Assembly (NCBI GenBank): GCA_017465845.1
Contig: JAFTVH010000018.1
Span: 1-44,067 of the forward strand
Length of the DNA: 44,067 bases
Reading direction: 5' to 3'
Origin: Lachnospiraceae bacterium
GTDB taxonomy: Bacteria > Bacillota > Clostridia > Lachnospirales > Lachnospiraceae
The position numbers and the translations under genes are program-made. Under the pieces are notes generated by a model. That model searched no databases. It was not told the origin of the DNA and saw only the letters and a program-made list of their open reading frames with translations. This document shows, in pieces, positions 1-8,766 of the stretch (the stretch's first letter is position 1; each line of letters opens with the position of its first letter).

Positions 1-563
1 AAATCAGTAACTATATGGTAGTAACCAATGCATGTGAGTACCCGGAAGTCCTTGCAAGATGGGTAGACACATTATATGATATGGAAACCAGTGCGGAAGT
101 AAACAAGGGTCCTGTAGGTGTTACTATGACAATTACAGAAGGCGGACTGTATGAAATACATGATCCTATCGGGTACAGCATAAACTGGAGTGATTATATC
201 ACAACGGTACATTATGACAGAGTGCCTCATATCGTTCCGACTGTAAGTGATAATTTCTTCCTTCAGAAAGAAGTAGTCGGTAACGACAAGGATGCCCAGG
301 ATATCATGTATGAGGAAGACGGTGCGTTGGTACCTGCCTATCCAAAGGTTATCATGACTGCAGATGAGGAATCTGAGATTGCTCTTCTGGCAACAGATAT
401 TAATAAATATTCGCAGGAAACCATTTGCCGTTGGATCAGTGGTCAGGGTGATATAGACGCTGATTGGGATGAATATATCTCGACCATGAAAACATTTGAT
501 CACGAAAGATTTATTGAGATTTATCAGCAGGCATATGATCGTTATGTAGCTAACAGTCAGTAA
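1..563 (+). CDS. Sugar ABC transporter substrate-binding protein, C-terminal part (5' end outside window)
   Basis: The reading frame is open from base 3, so the gene starts upstream of the window; about 187 residues of the C-terminal lobe remain. The end (residues such as DINKYSQETICRWISGQGD, then a helix ending YDRYVANSQ) resembles the LplA/YtcQ-type family 1 extracellular solute-binding proteins of Firmicutes. These lipoproteins capture oligosaccharides and deliver them to two membrane permeases. Two CUT1 permease genes follow at once, which supports the call. A perfect hairpin at 571-598 lies between this gene and the permeases and may let the binding protein be made in excess. The ligand cannot be read from the sequence; the family 31 hydrolase downstream suggests an alpha-linked sugar. 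Confidence 0.85.
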   Translation, partial: ISNYMVVTNACEYPEVLARWVDTLYDMETSAEVNKGPVGVTMTITEGGLYEIHDPIGYSINWSDYITTVHYDRVPHIVPTVSDNFFLQKEVVGNDKDAQDIMYEEDGALVPAYPKVIMTADEESEIALLATDINKYSQETICRWISGQGDIDADWDEYISTMKTFDHERFIEIYQQAYDRYVANSQ

Positions 564-570
564 CAGGAGA

Positions 571-598
571 GGAGTCAATGCCTTAAGGCATTGACTCC
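571..598 (+). terminator. Intercistronic hairpin between binding protein and permease
   Basis: A perfect 12-bp inverted repeat, GGAGTCAATGCC (571-582) and GGCATTGACTCC (587-598), is closed by a TTAA loop. No T-run follows, only CTCTGTT, so it is unlikely to be a complete intrinsic terminator. It lies 7 nt after the binding-protein stop and 31 nt before the permease start. The likely role is protection of the upstream mRNA 3' end or partial termination, giving more binding protein than permease. Confidence 0.75.
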
Positions 599-629
599 CT
601 CTGTTCCATAGGCTTTAAGGAGGATTAGA

Positions 630-1583
630 ATGTCAAAAAAAACAAGATGCCTGACGGCGGGACAGAACAGTCAGCGCTTTAAAAAAGCAAAGATTATTTT
701 CAGGAAGAACTGGGAATTGTATTTGCTGTTGCTTCCTACGCTTTTATTCTTCGCTATATTTTGTTACTACCCTATGTATGGTGCCCAGATTGCATTTCGT
801 GATTTTAAAATAACGAAGGGTATCTGGGGAAGCGAATGGGTAGGACTTAAGCATTTCAGCCGGTTCATTAACGGACCTTATTTTGGGCAGATATTGAAGA
901 ATACTCTGACGCTCAGTATTTATTCCCTGCTTGTGGGAACGCCGTTTCCCATTCTGTTTGCATTATTGTTGAATCACTGCAGAAGCACACGCTTTGCAAA
1001 GATATTGCAGACGGTATCCTACGCGCCGCACTTTATATCAACTGTAGTTATGGTTGCTATGATCAATATGTTTTTCTCGCCGCAAAGTGGTATTGTGAAT
1101 GTGTTCGTCAAAGCGGTGACAGGAGACACATTCAATTTTATGGGATCACCGGAAGCCTTTCCTCATTTGTACGTCTGGACCGGTATCTGGCAGGGCCTTG
1201 GCTGGAATTCCATTATATATATCGGGGCGCTGACAAGCATCAACCCGGAGCTGCACGAAGCTGCTATCGTAGATGGAGCGACCATCATACAGAGAATCAG
1301 ACATGTGGATATTCCGGGTATCCTGCCTACCGTTATTATTCTTCTGATCATGAATGCGGGACATGTGCTCGGTGTTGGATTTGAAAAAGTATTTTTGATG
1401 TCCAATTCCCTGAATTCCTCTACAGCAGAGGTTATTTCTACATATACTTATAAAATGGGTATGCAGCAGGCGCAATACAGTTTCTCATCAGCCGTAGACC
1501 TTTTTAACTCTGTGATCAATTTTACGATATTGGTTATCGTGAACACGATTTCAAAAAAGGTTTCGGATAATTCTATTTTTTAG
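630..1583 (+). CDS. Sugar ABC transporter permease (LplB-type, CUT1)
   Basis: This 317-residue integral membrane protein is the first of two permeases. After a basic cytoplasmic N-terminus it has a hydrophobic helix near residues 30-50 and a MetI-type core. The EAA loop, which contacts the ATPase, starts EAAIVDGAT at about residue 210 and runs through HVDIPGILP. Length and order match the LplB/YteP family of carbohydrate importers. The start has a good ribosome site (AAGGAGG, 617-623). It is co-transcribed with the second permease, 12 nt downstream. No ATP-binding subunit is encoded nearby; in related systems a shared MsmX-type ATPase serves several importers, and that is inferred here. Confidence 0.9.
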   Translation: MSKKTRCLTAGQNSQRFKKAKIIFRKNWELYLLLLPTLLFFAIFCYYPMYGAQIAFRDFKITKGIWGSEWVGLKHFSRFINGPYFGQILKNTLTLSIYSLLVGTPFPILFALLLNHCRSTRFAKILQTVSYAPHFISTVVMVAMINMFFSPQSGIVNVFVKAVTGDTFNFMGSPEAFPHLYVWTGIWQGLGWNSIIYIGALTSINPELHEAAIVDGATIIQRIRHVDIPGILPTVIILLIMNAGHVLGVGFEKVFLMSNSLNSSTAEVISTYTYKMGMQQAQYSFSSAVDLFNSVINFTILVIVNTISKKVSDNSIF

Positions 1584-1595
1584 TGAGGTGGCGAT

Positions 1596-2492
1596 ATGGG
1601 TAAGAAAAAAATTAAGCTGTCAAAAGAGGACAGGATTTATCACATTATAACCACAGTGATTCTGGCGGTAATCCTGCTGATAGTAGCATATCCCCTTTAT
1701 TTCATTATCATCGCTTCCTTCAGCGATCCCGTCCTGTTGGCACAGGGAAAAGTCAGACTGATTCCAAAGGGCTTTAACTTCCTGGGATATGACAGAACCT
1801 TTGCTAATCAGAATTTGTTTATCGGATACAGAAATACAATCTGTTATACAGTTGTGGGCACCTGCGTCAATCTGGCCTTGACCATGACTGCTGCATATGC
1901 ATTGTCTGTAAAAGAGCTGTATGGCCGAAGGGTGATCATGTTCCTGATTACCTTTACCATGTATTTTGGCGGTGGTATGATTCCAAAATACTTTCTTGTC
2001 AGGGATCTGGGGCTTCTTAACAACTTCTGGTCCATGATTTTACCGGGTGCAGCCAGTGCATATCACCTGATGGTTGCAAGATCCTTCATAGAGAGTAATA
2101 TTCCGAGAGAACTGTATGAAGCGGCAGAAATGGATGGCTGCGGCAGATTAACTTTCTTCAGAAAGGTAGTTCTGCCTTTGTCCGGTACATTGATTGCCAT
2201 GTTGACATTGTTCTTTGGTGTCGGTCATTGGAATGCCTATTTTAATGCACTGATGTATATTCAGGATAGAGAAAAATTCCCATTGCAGGTAATATTAAGG
2301 GAGATCTTACTGCAGAATCAGTTTTCACTGGATGATATTACGGATCCGGAATTGATGACAGCTTTGGCTGAGTTGCAAAATTCCATAAAATATGTAATGA
2401 TTATTGTATCCAGTATCCCTGTCCTGATCATATATCCGTTGCTCCAGAAACACTTTGTGAAAGGTATGATGATAGGATCAGTGAAAGGATGA
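1596..2492 (+). CDS. Sugar ABC transporter permease (LplC/YtcP-type, CUT1)
   Basis: This 298-residue permease is the partner of the preceding gene. A hydrophobic helix near residues 18-40 is followed by the periplasmic-side segment typical of the family. The EAA loop starts EAAEMDGCG at about residue 175, and the C-terminus ends in the usual KGMMIGSVKG-type tail. The start at 1596 is set by a GAGGTG ribosome site 7 nt upstream. The pair would form the membrane channel for the sugar bound by the upstream lipoprotein. The gene for the AraC-type sensor begins 46 nt downstream, consistent with one operon. Confidence 0.9.
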   Translation: MGKKKIKLSKEDRIYHIITTVILAVILLIVAYPLYFIIIASFSDPVLLAQGKVRLIPKGFNFLGYDRTFANQNLFIGYRNTICYTVVGTCVNLALTMTAAYALSVKELYGRRVIMFLITFTMYFGGGMIPKYFLVRDLGLLNNFWSMILPGAASAYHLMVARSFIESNIPRELYEAAEMDGCGRLTFFRKVVLPLSGTLIAMLTLFFGVGHWNAYFNALMYIQDREKFPLQVILREILLQNQFSLDDITDPELMTALAELQNSIKYVMIIVSSIPVLIIYPLLQKHFVKGMMIGSVKG

Positions 2493-2538
2493 TTGCGCCC
2501 GTAAAGGGCTGGTGGTATAGAGAAGGGAGAGGAAGACG

Positions 2539-4746
2539 ATGAGAACAAAATTAAGGAAATGGTTACAGGGATTTCGAACATTATTTATTTCTTATTTCTG
2601 TATCTTGCTGTTTCCATGCCTGCTGCTGATCGTCTTTGTTCAGAATGTCTATATGAAACAGATAGACAGCTATATCATGAATTCATCCCAAAACAGGCTG
2701 AATGTAGTGGTCACAGAGCTGAATCTGCTCTTTGAAAATATGGAGGCTGCTGCTAACAGTATTTTTATGGATTCTGATTTCAGCCAAACACTTGTTCCGG
2801 AAGATTTTGTGGAAGTCAACAGGGTTAAATCAAAACTCGATATGTTGACGCTGAATCAGAAATATATAACGGAGATCGTTATCTATCAGGGTGGAAGTGA
2901 TTATCTGATTTCTTCAAACAGCTCCTATTTAAAAGATATTTTTTGCAATCTATATCGAATGCAGGATGTGACCCGGGAAGAATTTAATGATTATCTGAAA
3001 AATGGTTCTGATCGGGCGTTGGATGCGGTGATGAATAATGGAAATTACAAATTTTTCAGCAGAGTGAGACGATCATTCAGATACTATACCAACGCTATAT
3101 TTGTAGTAGATATGGACAAGTTTGAAGCTGTCATAAGGGAACAAATGAGAGACGGTACAGGCATGTTCTGCATTGAGGATCCGGAGGGAAATGTTTTTGC
3201 ATTTGAGAGTAATGACCGGGAATTTGAGGAGGAATTCTATACGGATATTTTAGAAGAAGCCGGAAAAAAATGGTCCGATGATACTGCAAAGAACAGCGCG
3301 ATCGTATCCCGCAAAGGGACTAATTATGTGGTTTCACAGGAAACTTCCGCTTTAAGCAACTATAAATTCATCATGATAACCAGCGGAGACAGTCTGTCGC
3401 AGCAGGTAAAATCTCAGAATATATTGTGGATGGTATTGATTGTTCTCCTCTTCTTTTCCGGGATTGGATGTATCCTGTATCTGAGCACGCTGTTCTACAG
3501 ACCAATCAACCGAATCAAAGAAAAGGCTGAGAAGGTCTATGTAAAGAGCGAAAAGCAGGAAAAGGGTGTGTATGACATCATCAGCGGCTCGCTGGAATAT
3601 CTGGAGGAGAAAAGTCTGGTCCTGCAGGAGCAGATGAAAAATTACCGAAGATACCTGCTGACAAAGATGCTGCGGGGCGAACTGCGTACGACGGAAGAGC
3701 GAAATCTCGTTTACAATATGCTTGATTTTGATATTCATGAAAGTATCTTATATGTAAGCATCATAACCATGAATTATGATTATTCCGAAGAGGAACTGTC
3801 TGAGTATCTGGTGAGCTGCAAACTGAAATCGATTCATTTCATACTAAATGAACTGGAGTATGGCAGGCGCTTTGTCGTGATATGGAATGTAGACAGAACT
3901 TCTGTGAAGCTGATTCATACCCAGTTGGATGCGATCCTGAGGACAGGAGGAATCGGTAAGATTTCCTGCAGTGAAAGATGCTATGAAATTGGGCAGGTGC
4001 CACTGTCATTTATCCGTGCTGCTATTTTGGATGAAATGACTGAACAGAAGGGAATCCTCTGGTTTGACAGCGAAAATGAAAGCTTGCTTCCGGTGGCTGA
4101 ATGCAGATATATTCAGGAACAGATCAAAGAAAGAAACTGGAGTAATGCCAAAGATTATCTGGACAGTTTACTGAAACTGGCGCATGAGAAAGAAGTATAT
4201 TGGAGCCAGTACGTATGCATGTGGATGGCATACACTTTATCAGATGTAAGAGAATATCAGATGAATCCGGCAGAGAAAGCAGATATTTTACTGTTGCTTA
4301 AGAGTCGGGACAGAAACTTTTATGATGGCTATCTTCGGGAAATTTCAGATTTTCTGGCAAGGGAGGGAGCAAACTTAAGTAAGCAGGAAAACAGTAATCT
4401 GCCAGTGATAGAAAAGATGAAACAGTATCTGGCCGAACGCTATAATGATCCCAATTTTTCTTTCCAGGAGATGGCAGAAGCATATGGTATGAGTCTCCCT
4501 GCGCTGAGTAAATATTTTCATGAAAAGAATGGCATGCCTATCAATGACTATGTAACGGAATTAAAGATAAACCGCGCGAAGTATTTATTGGAAAATACAG
4601 ACATTGCGGCAGCTGAAATCGGTCTTGAGGTAGGATACTACAATGCGAGAAGCTTCAGCAGAAGATTCAGACAGATCACAGGGCTGGCTCCGTCGGAGTA
4701 CCGCAAGAACCTGCGCGGCAGCCGAAAACAGGAAGGGGAAGCGTAG
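2539..4746 (+). CDS. Membrane-anchored AraC-family sensor-regulator (YesN/Cache type)
   Basis: This 735-residue protein has a transmembrane helix near residues 14-36, an extracellular region of about 250 residues, a second transmembrane helix near 294-318, a cytoplasmic linker, and a C-terminal AraC-type double helix-turn-helix (about 623-725, ending in the RRFRQITGLAPSEYRK-type signature). Proteins of this design sense an extracellular sugar, or the loaded binding protein, and activate adjacent uptake and hydrolase genes. That role is inferred from its place between the transporter and the GH31 gene. The ribosome site is GGGAGAGGAAG just before ATG 2539. The extracellular part would be a Cache-like domain, but this was not confirmed. 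Confidence 0.85.
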   Translation: MRTKLRKWLQGFRTLFISYFCILLFPCLLLIVFVQNVYMKQIDSYIMNSSQNRLNVVVTELNLLFENMEAAANSIFMDSDFSQTLVPEDFVEVNRVKSKLDMLTLNQKYITEIVIYQGGSDYLISSNSSYLKDIFCNLYRMQDVTREEFNDYLKNGSDRALDAVMNNGNYKFFSRVRRSFRYYTNAIFVVDMDKFEAVIREQMRDGTGMFCIEDPEGNVFAFESNDREFEEEFYTDILEEAGKKWSDDTAKNSAIVSRKGTNYVVSQETSALSNYKFIMITSGDSLSQQVKSQNILWMVLIVLLFFSGIGCILYLSTLFYRPINRIKEKAEKVYVKSEKQEKGVYDIISGSLEYLEEKSLVLQEQMKNYRRYLLTKMLRGELRTTEERNLVYNMLDFDIHESILYVSIITMNYDYSEEELSEYLVSCKLKSIHFILNELEYGRRFVVIWNVDRTSVKLIHTQLDAILRTGGIGKISCSERCYEIGQVPLSFIRAAILDEMTEQKGILWFDSENESLLPVAECRYIQEQIKERNWSNAKDYLDSLLKLAHEKEVYWSQYVCMWMAYTLSDVREYQMNPAEKADILLLLKSRDRNFYDGYLREISDFLAREGANLSKQENSNLPVIEKMKQYLAERYNDPNFSFQEMAEAYGMSLPALSKYFHEKNGMPINDYVTELKINRAKYLLENTDIAAAEIGLEVGYYNARSFSRRFRQITGLAPSEYRKNLRGSRKQEGEA

Positions 4747-4785
4747 TACTTTAAAGGGGGGAATACACCAAAAAGGGGTGAAAAT

Positions 4786-7173
4786 ATGGAAATGAATATG
4801 TATAGGTTGGAAGCATCTCCCAAAAGTAATGCAGAAGCAATTATTCAGGGGGATAAATATAGAATTACAGTGCTGACAACATCATTAATACGATTAGAAT
4901 ATAATAAAGACGGAAAGTTTGAAGATCGTGCGACCCAGATGGTGTTGAACAGAGACTTTCCGGTACCGGAATTTCAGAAAGATGACAGCAATACGGAATT
5001 AACGGTTTACACGGATATGCTGGAGATTCATTATGATAAAAAAGAGTTTTCTGCCAACGGACTGTATGTTAAAGTGAAGGCAGGAAACGGTTTATCCTAT
5101 ACCTGGTATTATGGGCAGAAACCGATTGCGAATCTTGGAGGAACGGCACGGACACTTGACGGAGCACAGGGAAAAATTCCTCTTGAGAATGGTATCATTG
5201 GCAAGAGAGGCTATTCTGTGATTGATGACAGCCATTCTACGGTAATTTGTGATGATGGGTGGATGGCGCCCAGAGAGAAAGACAGTATCGATCTGTATTT
5301 CTTTGGGTATGGCCACAAGTATTTGGAGTGCTTAAAAGATTTTTACTATTTATGCGGGAAAACACCGCTGTTGCCCAGATATGCTTTGGGAAACTGGTGG
5401 AGCAGATATTACCGTTATGATGAAAAGGAATACATAGAGCTGTTCGACCGTTTTGAAAAGGAAAAAATACCTTTTTCCGTAGCAGTTATCGATATGGACT
5501 GGCATCTTGTAGATTCTGTGGATCCCAAATACGGAAGCGGTTGGACAGGATATACCTGGAACAGAGAATTGTTCCCTGACCCGGTTGGATTCCTGGATAA
5601 ACTTCATAAAAAGGGACTGAAAGTTTCTTTGAATCTCCATCCGGCAGACGGTATCCGTGCGTACGAGGAATGTTATCCGAGAATTGCTGAGAAAATGGGG
5701 ATAGACCCTGAGAGCGAAATACCTGTTGAGTTCGACTTTACGGATCCTGAATTTGTAAAAACGTATTTTAATGAGGTTCTTCATCCTATGGAAGAAGAAG
5801 GTGTTGATTTCTGGTGGTTAGACTGGCAGCAGGGAAGTGTCAGCAAGATTCCCGGTCTGGATCCGCTGTGGATATTGAATCATCTGCACTATCTGGACAG
5901 TAAGTGGAAAAACAGGCGTCCGATCACCTTTTCCAGGTATGCGGGACTGGGCAGCCACAGATACCCGATAGGATTTTCCGGAGATGCCTTTATTTTATGG
6001 CAAACGCTTCAGTTTGAGCCGTACTTTACCAGTACTGCAAGCAACGCAGGCTATGGATGGTGGAGCCATGATATCGGCGGTCATGTAGGCGGTATCAGAG
6101 ATGATGAAATGGTGGTACGTTGGGTTCAGTTTGGCGTATTTTCTCCTATCATGCGCCTTCACAGTACCAATAATCCGTTCATTTCTAAGGAACCCTGGAA
6201 ATTTGATGCGCCGGTTTGTGATATTCTTTCGGATTATCTCAGACTCCGCTATGCGATGGTTCCATACTTATATAGTATGAACAGAAGGGCCAGCAGAGAA
6301 GGGATTCCACTGATCTTGCCAATGTACTATATGGAGCCGGATGAGGAAAGTACCTACCAGGTTCCCAATGAGTATTATTTCGGCTCTGAAATGATAGCCG
6401 CACCCATTACCAGAAAGCTGGATGGTGTCAGCAAGACTGCTGATACAAGTGTATGGCTTCCGGAAGGTCTGTGGGTAGATTTCTTCACGGGTCTTGTTTA
6501 TCGCGGAGGAAGAATGCTGCGTGTTTACAGGGAATTGCAGAACATTCCTGTTTTCATGAAAGCCGGAGCAATTGTTCCCATGAAAAATATGGACACTTTT
6601 GATAATTCCGTAGAGAATCCCGAAAAAATGGAAATCCGCATTTTCCCTGCAGAAGAAGGTTCTTTTGTATTATGGGAAGATGAAGGAGATACACCGGAAG
6701 ATATGGATGATAATTGGGTGTCCACAAGATTATCCTTTACAAAAGGAGAATGTCCTGCATTTACCATTGAAAAGGCTGTTGGGAATGTAAGTGTTATACC
6801 AAAAAAGCGCAGCTGGAAGCTTGTTTTCTATGCAGTTGAAGACGCTGCAGTCAAAGTGATGGCAGGGGACAAGGAGCTTGAAATCAGCAAGCAGTATCAT
6901 CCGGAAGTATCACAGCTCATTCTGGAGATTTCCGATGTGCCTGTAGAAGAGGAAATTTCTGTAATGTTTACGGAGGGCTTACAGATTGCGAATGCAGATA
7001 TACTGGGCCGCTGCCGTGACAGGCTGGAAAAGGCACAGGCAAAATACAATCTGAAAGCCGCTGTCTTCTCAAATATTGAGAAAATGGGTAAAGCATCCAT
7101 TTTATCTTTGCAAAATATGGATCTGGATGCTTCCTTGCTGGGAGAATTGTGTGAAATTTTGTTGGCGCAGTAA
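4786..7173 (+). CDS. Glycoside hydrolase family 31 (alpha-glycosidase)
   Basis: This 795-residue protein has no signal peptide, so it acts in the cytoplasm on imported sugar. It shows the GH31 layout: N-terminal beta-sandwich, a (beta/alpha)8 barrel from about residue 190, then C-terminal beta domains. The motif WWLDWQQG gives the likely nucleophile Asp346, and FSGDAF gives the likely acid/base Asp400. GWWSHDIGGHVGG near residue 425 is the typical barrel loop. GH31 members include alpha-glucosidases, alpha-xylosidases, sulfoquinovosidases and alpha-N-acetylgalactosaminidases. The WWLDWQQG nucleophile motif differs from the WxDMNE-type of common alpha-glucosidases, so specificity is left open. 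Start 4786 has a GGGGTGA ribosome site. It ends the first operon and is followed by a strong terminator. Confidence 0.9.
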   Translation: MEMNMYRLEASPKSNAEAIIQGDKYRITVLTTSLIRLEYNKDGKFEDRATQMVLNRDFPVPEFQKDDSNTELTVYTDMLEIHYDKKEFSANGLYVKVKAGNGLSYTWYYGQKPIANLGGTARTLDGAQGKIPLENGIIGKRGYSVIDDSHSTVICDDGWMAPREKDSIDLYFFGYGHKYLECLKDFYYLCGKTPLLPRYALGNWWSRYYRYDEKEYIELFDRFEKEKIPFSVAVIDMDWHLVDSVDPKYGSGWTGYTWNRELFPDPVGFLDKLHKKGLKVSLNLHPADGIRAYEECYPRIAEKMGIDPESEIPVEFDFTDPEFVKTYFNEVLHPMEEEGVDFWWLDWQQGSVSKIPGLDPLWILNHLHYLDSKWKNRRPITFSRYAGLGSHRYPIGFSGDAFILWQTLQFEPYFTSTASNAGYGWWSHDIGGHVGGIRDDEMVVRWVQFGVFSPIMRLHSTNNPFISKEPWKFDAPVCDILSDYLRLRYAMVPYLYSMNRRASREGIPLILPMYYMEPDEESTYQVPNEYYFGSEMIAAPITRKLDGVSKTADTSVWLPEGLWVDFFTGLVYRGGRMLRVYRELQNIPVFMKAGAIVPMKNMDTFDNSVENPEKMEIRIFPAEEGSFVLWEDEGDTPEDMDDNWVSTRLSFTKGECPAFTIEKAVGNVSVIPKKRSWKLVFYAVEDAAVKVMAGDKELEISKQYHPEVSQLILEISDVPVEEEISVMFTEGLQIANADILGRCRDRLEKAQAKYNLKAAVFSNIEKMGKASILSLQNMDLDASLLGELCEILLAQ

Positions 7174-7186
7174 AGGGCAAACTAAT

Positions 7187-7222
7187 AGGGCGGGGATGTT
7201 CCCTGCCCTGAATTTTTGTCAT
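7187..7222 (+). terminator. Intrinsic terminator after the GH31 gene
   Basis: A GC-rich hairpin lies 14 nt after the GH31 stop: AGGGCGGGGA (7187-7196) pairs with TCCCTGCCCT (7200-7209) around a TGT loop with one G-T pair. It is followed by GAATTTTTGTCATTTTT. It ends the sugar uptake operon. Confidence 0.85.
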
Positions 7223-7250
7223 TTTTATTATTATCCCTGAAAAGGGAGGA

Positions 7251-7284
7251 TGCCAGAGAAGTTGCTCTTCCCTGGCATTTATTA
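7251..7284 (+). terminator. Second hairpin, possible back-up terminator
   Basis: TGCCAG (7251-7256) pairs with CTGGCA (7272-7277) and GAAG (7258-7261) with CTTC (7267-7270), with one A-C mismatch and a TTGCT loop. TTTATTATG follows. Its place 42 nt after the first terminator suggests a tandem terminator. The rest of 7174-7507 (334 bp) holds no gene that I can support. Confidence 0.6.
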
Positions 7285-7436
7285 TGAAAAAGTTATTTAT
7301 GAAAACAATAAACTGTTGTGGCCTTATTTAGTACTTCTTGTGTTCTCTGTATCTTATGGTTATAGTATAGGGCAGAGAAATGGATAATTCGTGATGAGGA
7401 ATTAAAAAAACATTGAATGATTTGTAAACAAAATAT

Positions 7437-7486
7437 GAACGTACAAAAGATTGCGTAAGACTTATCTCACAAGCTTTTGCACGTTC
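7437..7486 (-). terminator. Probable terminator of ppiB (minus strand)
   Basis: GAACGT-CAAAAG (7437-7449) is matched by CTTTTG-ACGTTC (7474-7486): a 13-bp arm with one mismatch and a 24-nt loop. Read on the minus strand it lies about 21 nt beyond the ppiB stop and is followed by ATATTTTGTTTAC. The loop is long, so efficiency is uncertain. Confidence 0.6.
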
Positions 7487-7507
7487 AAAAACAGTTCAGT
7501 CGCGCTC

Positions 7508-8029
7508 TTACATCTTTTCGGGTTCCGGATAGTCAACACCGAAAGTTTCAACAGTCATAGACTTGATAACCTGGTTCTCCAAAGGACGGTCCATGTAATT
7601 GGTTCTGGTCTCTGCGATCTTATTAACCACATCCATACCTTCCGTTACTTTACCGAAAGCAGCGTAGCTTCCGTCAAGATGAGGAGAGGTCTTGTGCATG
7701 ATAAAGAACTGAGAGCCGGCGGAGTTGGGGTTCATGGCGCGGGCCATGGACAGGACGCCTTCTGTGTGCTTTAAGTCGTTGGGAACGCCGTTCTGGGCAA
7801 ATTCACCCTTGATGGAGTAGCCGGGGCCGCCCATACCGTTGCCATCGGGGCAGCCGCCCTGGATCATGAAGCCTTTGATGACACGATGGAAGATCAGGCC
7901 ATCGTAGAACTTCTTGTTGATCAGGCTGATGAAATTGTTGACGGAAATAGGAGCAACCTCAGGATACAACTCGGCTTTGATAATGCCGCCGTTTTCCATG
8001 GTAATCGTTACGATAGGATTCTGACTCAT
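7508..8029 (-). CDS. ppiB: Peptidyl-prolyl cis-trans isomerase, cyclophilin type
   Basis: This 173-residue cyclophilin catalyses proline cis-trans isomerisation during protein folding. Conserved stretches include NFISLINKKFYDGLIFHRVI, IQGGCPDGNGMGGPGY, SMARAMNPNSAGSQFFI and YAAFGKVTEGMDVV, which carry the active-site FHR, QGG and SQFF residues. There is no signal peptide, so it is cytosolic. The start at 8029 (MSQNPIV) has an AAAGGA ribosome site 7 nt upstream. The frame stays open 21 codons further, but that extension (LTHPLGSLLAG) comes from a hairpin-rich intergenic element and should not be annotated as protein. It is transcribed alone. Confidence 0.95.
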   Translation of the reverse strand: MSQNPIVTITMENGGIIKAELYPEVAPISVNNFISLINKKFYDGLIFHRVIKGFMIQGGCPDGNGMGGPGYSIKGEFAQNGVPNDLKHTEGVLSMARAMNPNSAGSQFFIMHKTSPHLDGSYAAFGKVTEGMDVVNKIAETRTNYMDRPLENQVIKSMTVETFGVDYPEPEKM

Positions 8030-8077
8030 AATAAATTCCTTTCTATTATTTTTTATTCCCGCGAGCAATGAACCGAG

Positions 8078-8160
8078 TGGATGCGTGAGCATCCATTTGG
8101 CGGCGATTACTTGTAACGCCTATGCCGCGAGGGTCAATACCCTGCAGTTTGCTGCGAGGG
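8078..8160. repeat. Hairpin-rich intergenic element upstream of ppiB
   Basis: Two stem-loops lie here: TGGATGC-GTGA-GCATCCA (8078-8095) and CCCTGCAG-TTTG-CTGC-G-AGGG (8140-8160, one bulged G). They sit 50-130 nt upstream of the ppiB start, so they could be in its 5' leader. They could also be a dispersed intergenic repeat of this genome; only one copy is in the window, so this is an inference. Confidence 0.5.
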
Positions 8161-8329
8161 GGCGTTGACTGGCATTAGTCACTAAATGGGTTGTTTTTAC
8201 CGAAATGCAATGCAAAATGGACATATTGCATCAAAATATGGGTTCTTTCTGAAATATGGGTGTACGAGACGTTAAATTACGGATATTTTTTCATACCCAG
8301 AATGTCCATATTACCCCTTATAGTGATGC

Positions 8330-8690
8330 TGGCGGATAATAACATTTATTTGAGTTTCATCTGATGAAAATCACCATTTTAAAGCGATACCAACGGATAA
8401 AAACGCTATTTTCCCCAGTTTCATCTGATGAAAATCACCATTTTAAAGCGATACCAACGGATAAAAACGCTATTTTCCCCAGTTTCATCTGATGAAAATC
8501 ACCATTTTAAAGCGATACCAACGGATAAAAACTCTGTTTTTTCCAGTTTCGTCCGACGAAAATCACCACTTTGCAGCAATACCAACGGATAAAAACTTCA
8601 TTTTTTCTGGTTTTATCCGCTGAAAATGCCCAATTTAAAGAAATGTCATCGGATAAAAATATCATTTTTCCAGTTTCTGTCCGCTTCAAG
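8330..8690. repeat. 64-bp tandem repeat array (about 5.5 copies)
   Basis: Units begin at 8353, 8417, 8481, 8545, 8609 and 8672 (spacings 64, 64, 64, 64, 63), preceded by a partial unit from about 8330. Units 1 and 2 are identical, unit 3 differs only near its end, and units 4-6 diverge increasingly. Each contains a short palindrome: TTTCATC-T-GATGAAA in units 1-3 and TTTCGTC-C-GACGAAA in unit 4, where both arms changed together. A second pairing, CGGATAAAA with TTTTATCCG, is exact between units 4 and 5 (8586-8619). There are no spacers, so it is not CRISPR. The period is not a multiple of three, so it is not a repeated peptide. It lies in the 802-bp gap 8030-8831, which has no supported gene. 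Confidence 0.9.
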
Positions 8691-8766
8691 ACTTTATTCA
8701 ACCCACAAATCAATGTCCCGTATACCCATAGTCAAGAAAGAACCGTCGCTCAGTGTATATGTCCAA

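Noticed and set aside
7294-7436. A possible small gene between the GH31 terminators and ppiB
   Set aside because: No ORF with a start, ribosome site and plausible composition was found; only a weak TTCTCTG/CAGAGAA inverted repeat is present.
7508-8092. The longer 194-residue form of PpiB
   Set aside because: The extra 21 codons come from a hairpin element, while a good ribosome site and the conserved start lie at 8029.
8330-8690. Repeat array considered as CRISPR
   Set aside because: Units abut each other with no unique spacers, and no cas genes are present.
8507-8713. Small ORFs on both strands in the 64-bp repeats
   Set aside because: The repeat period is not divisible by three, the frames are chance openings and no ribosome site is found.
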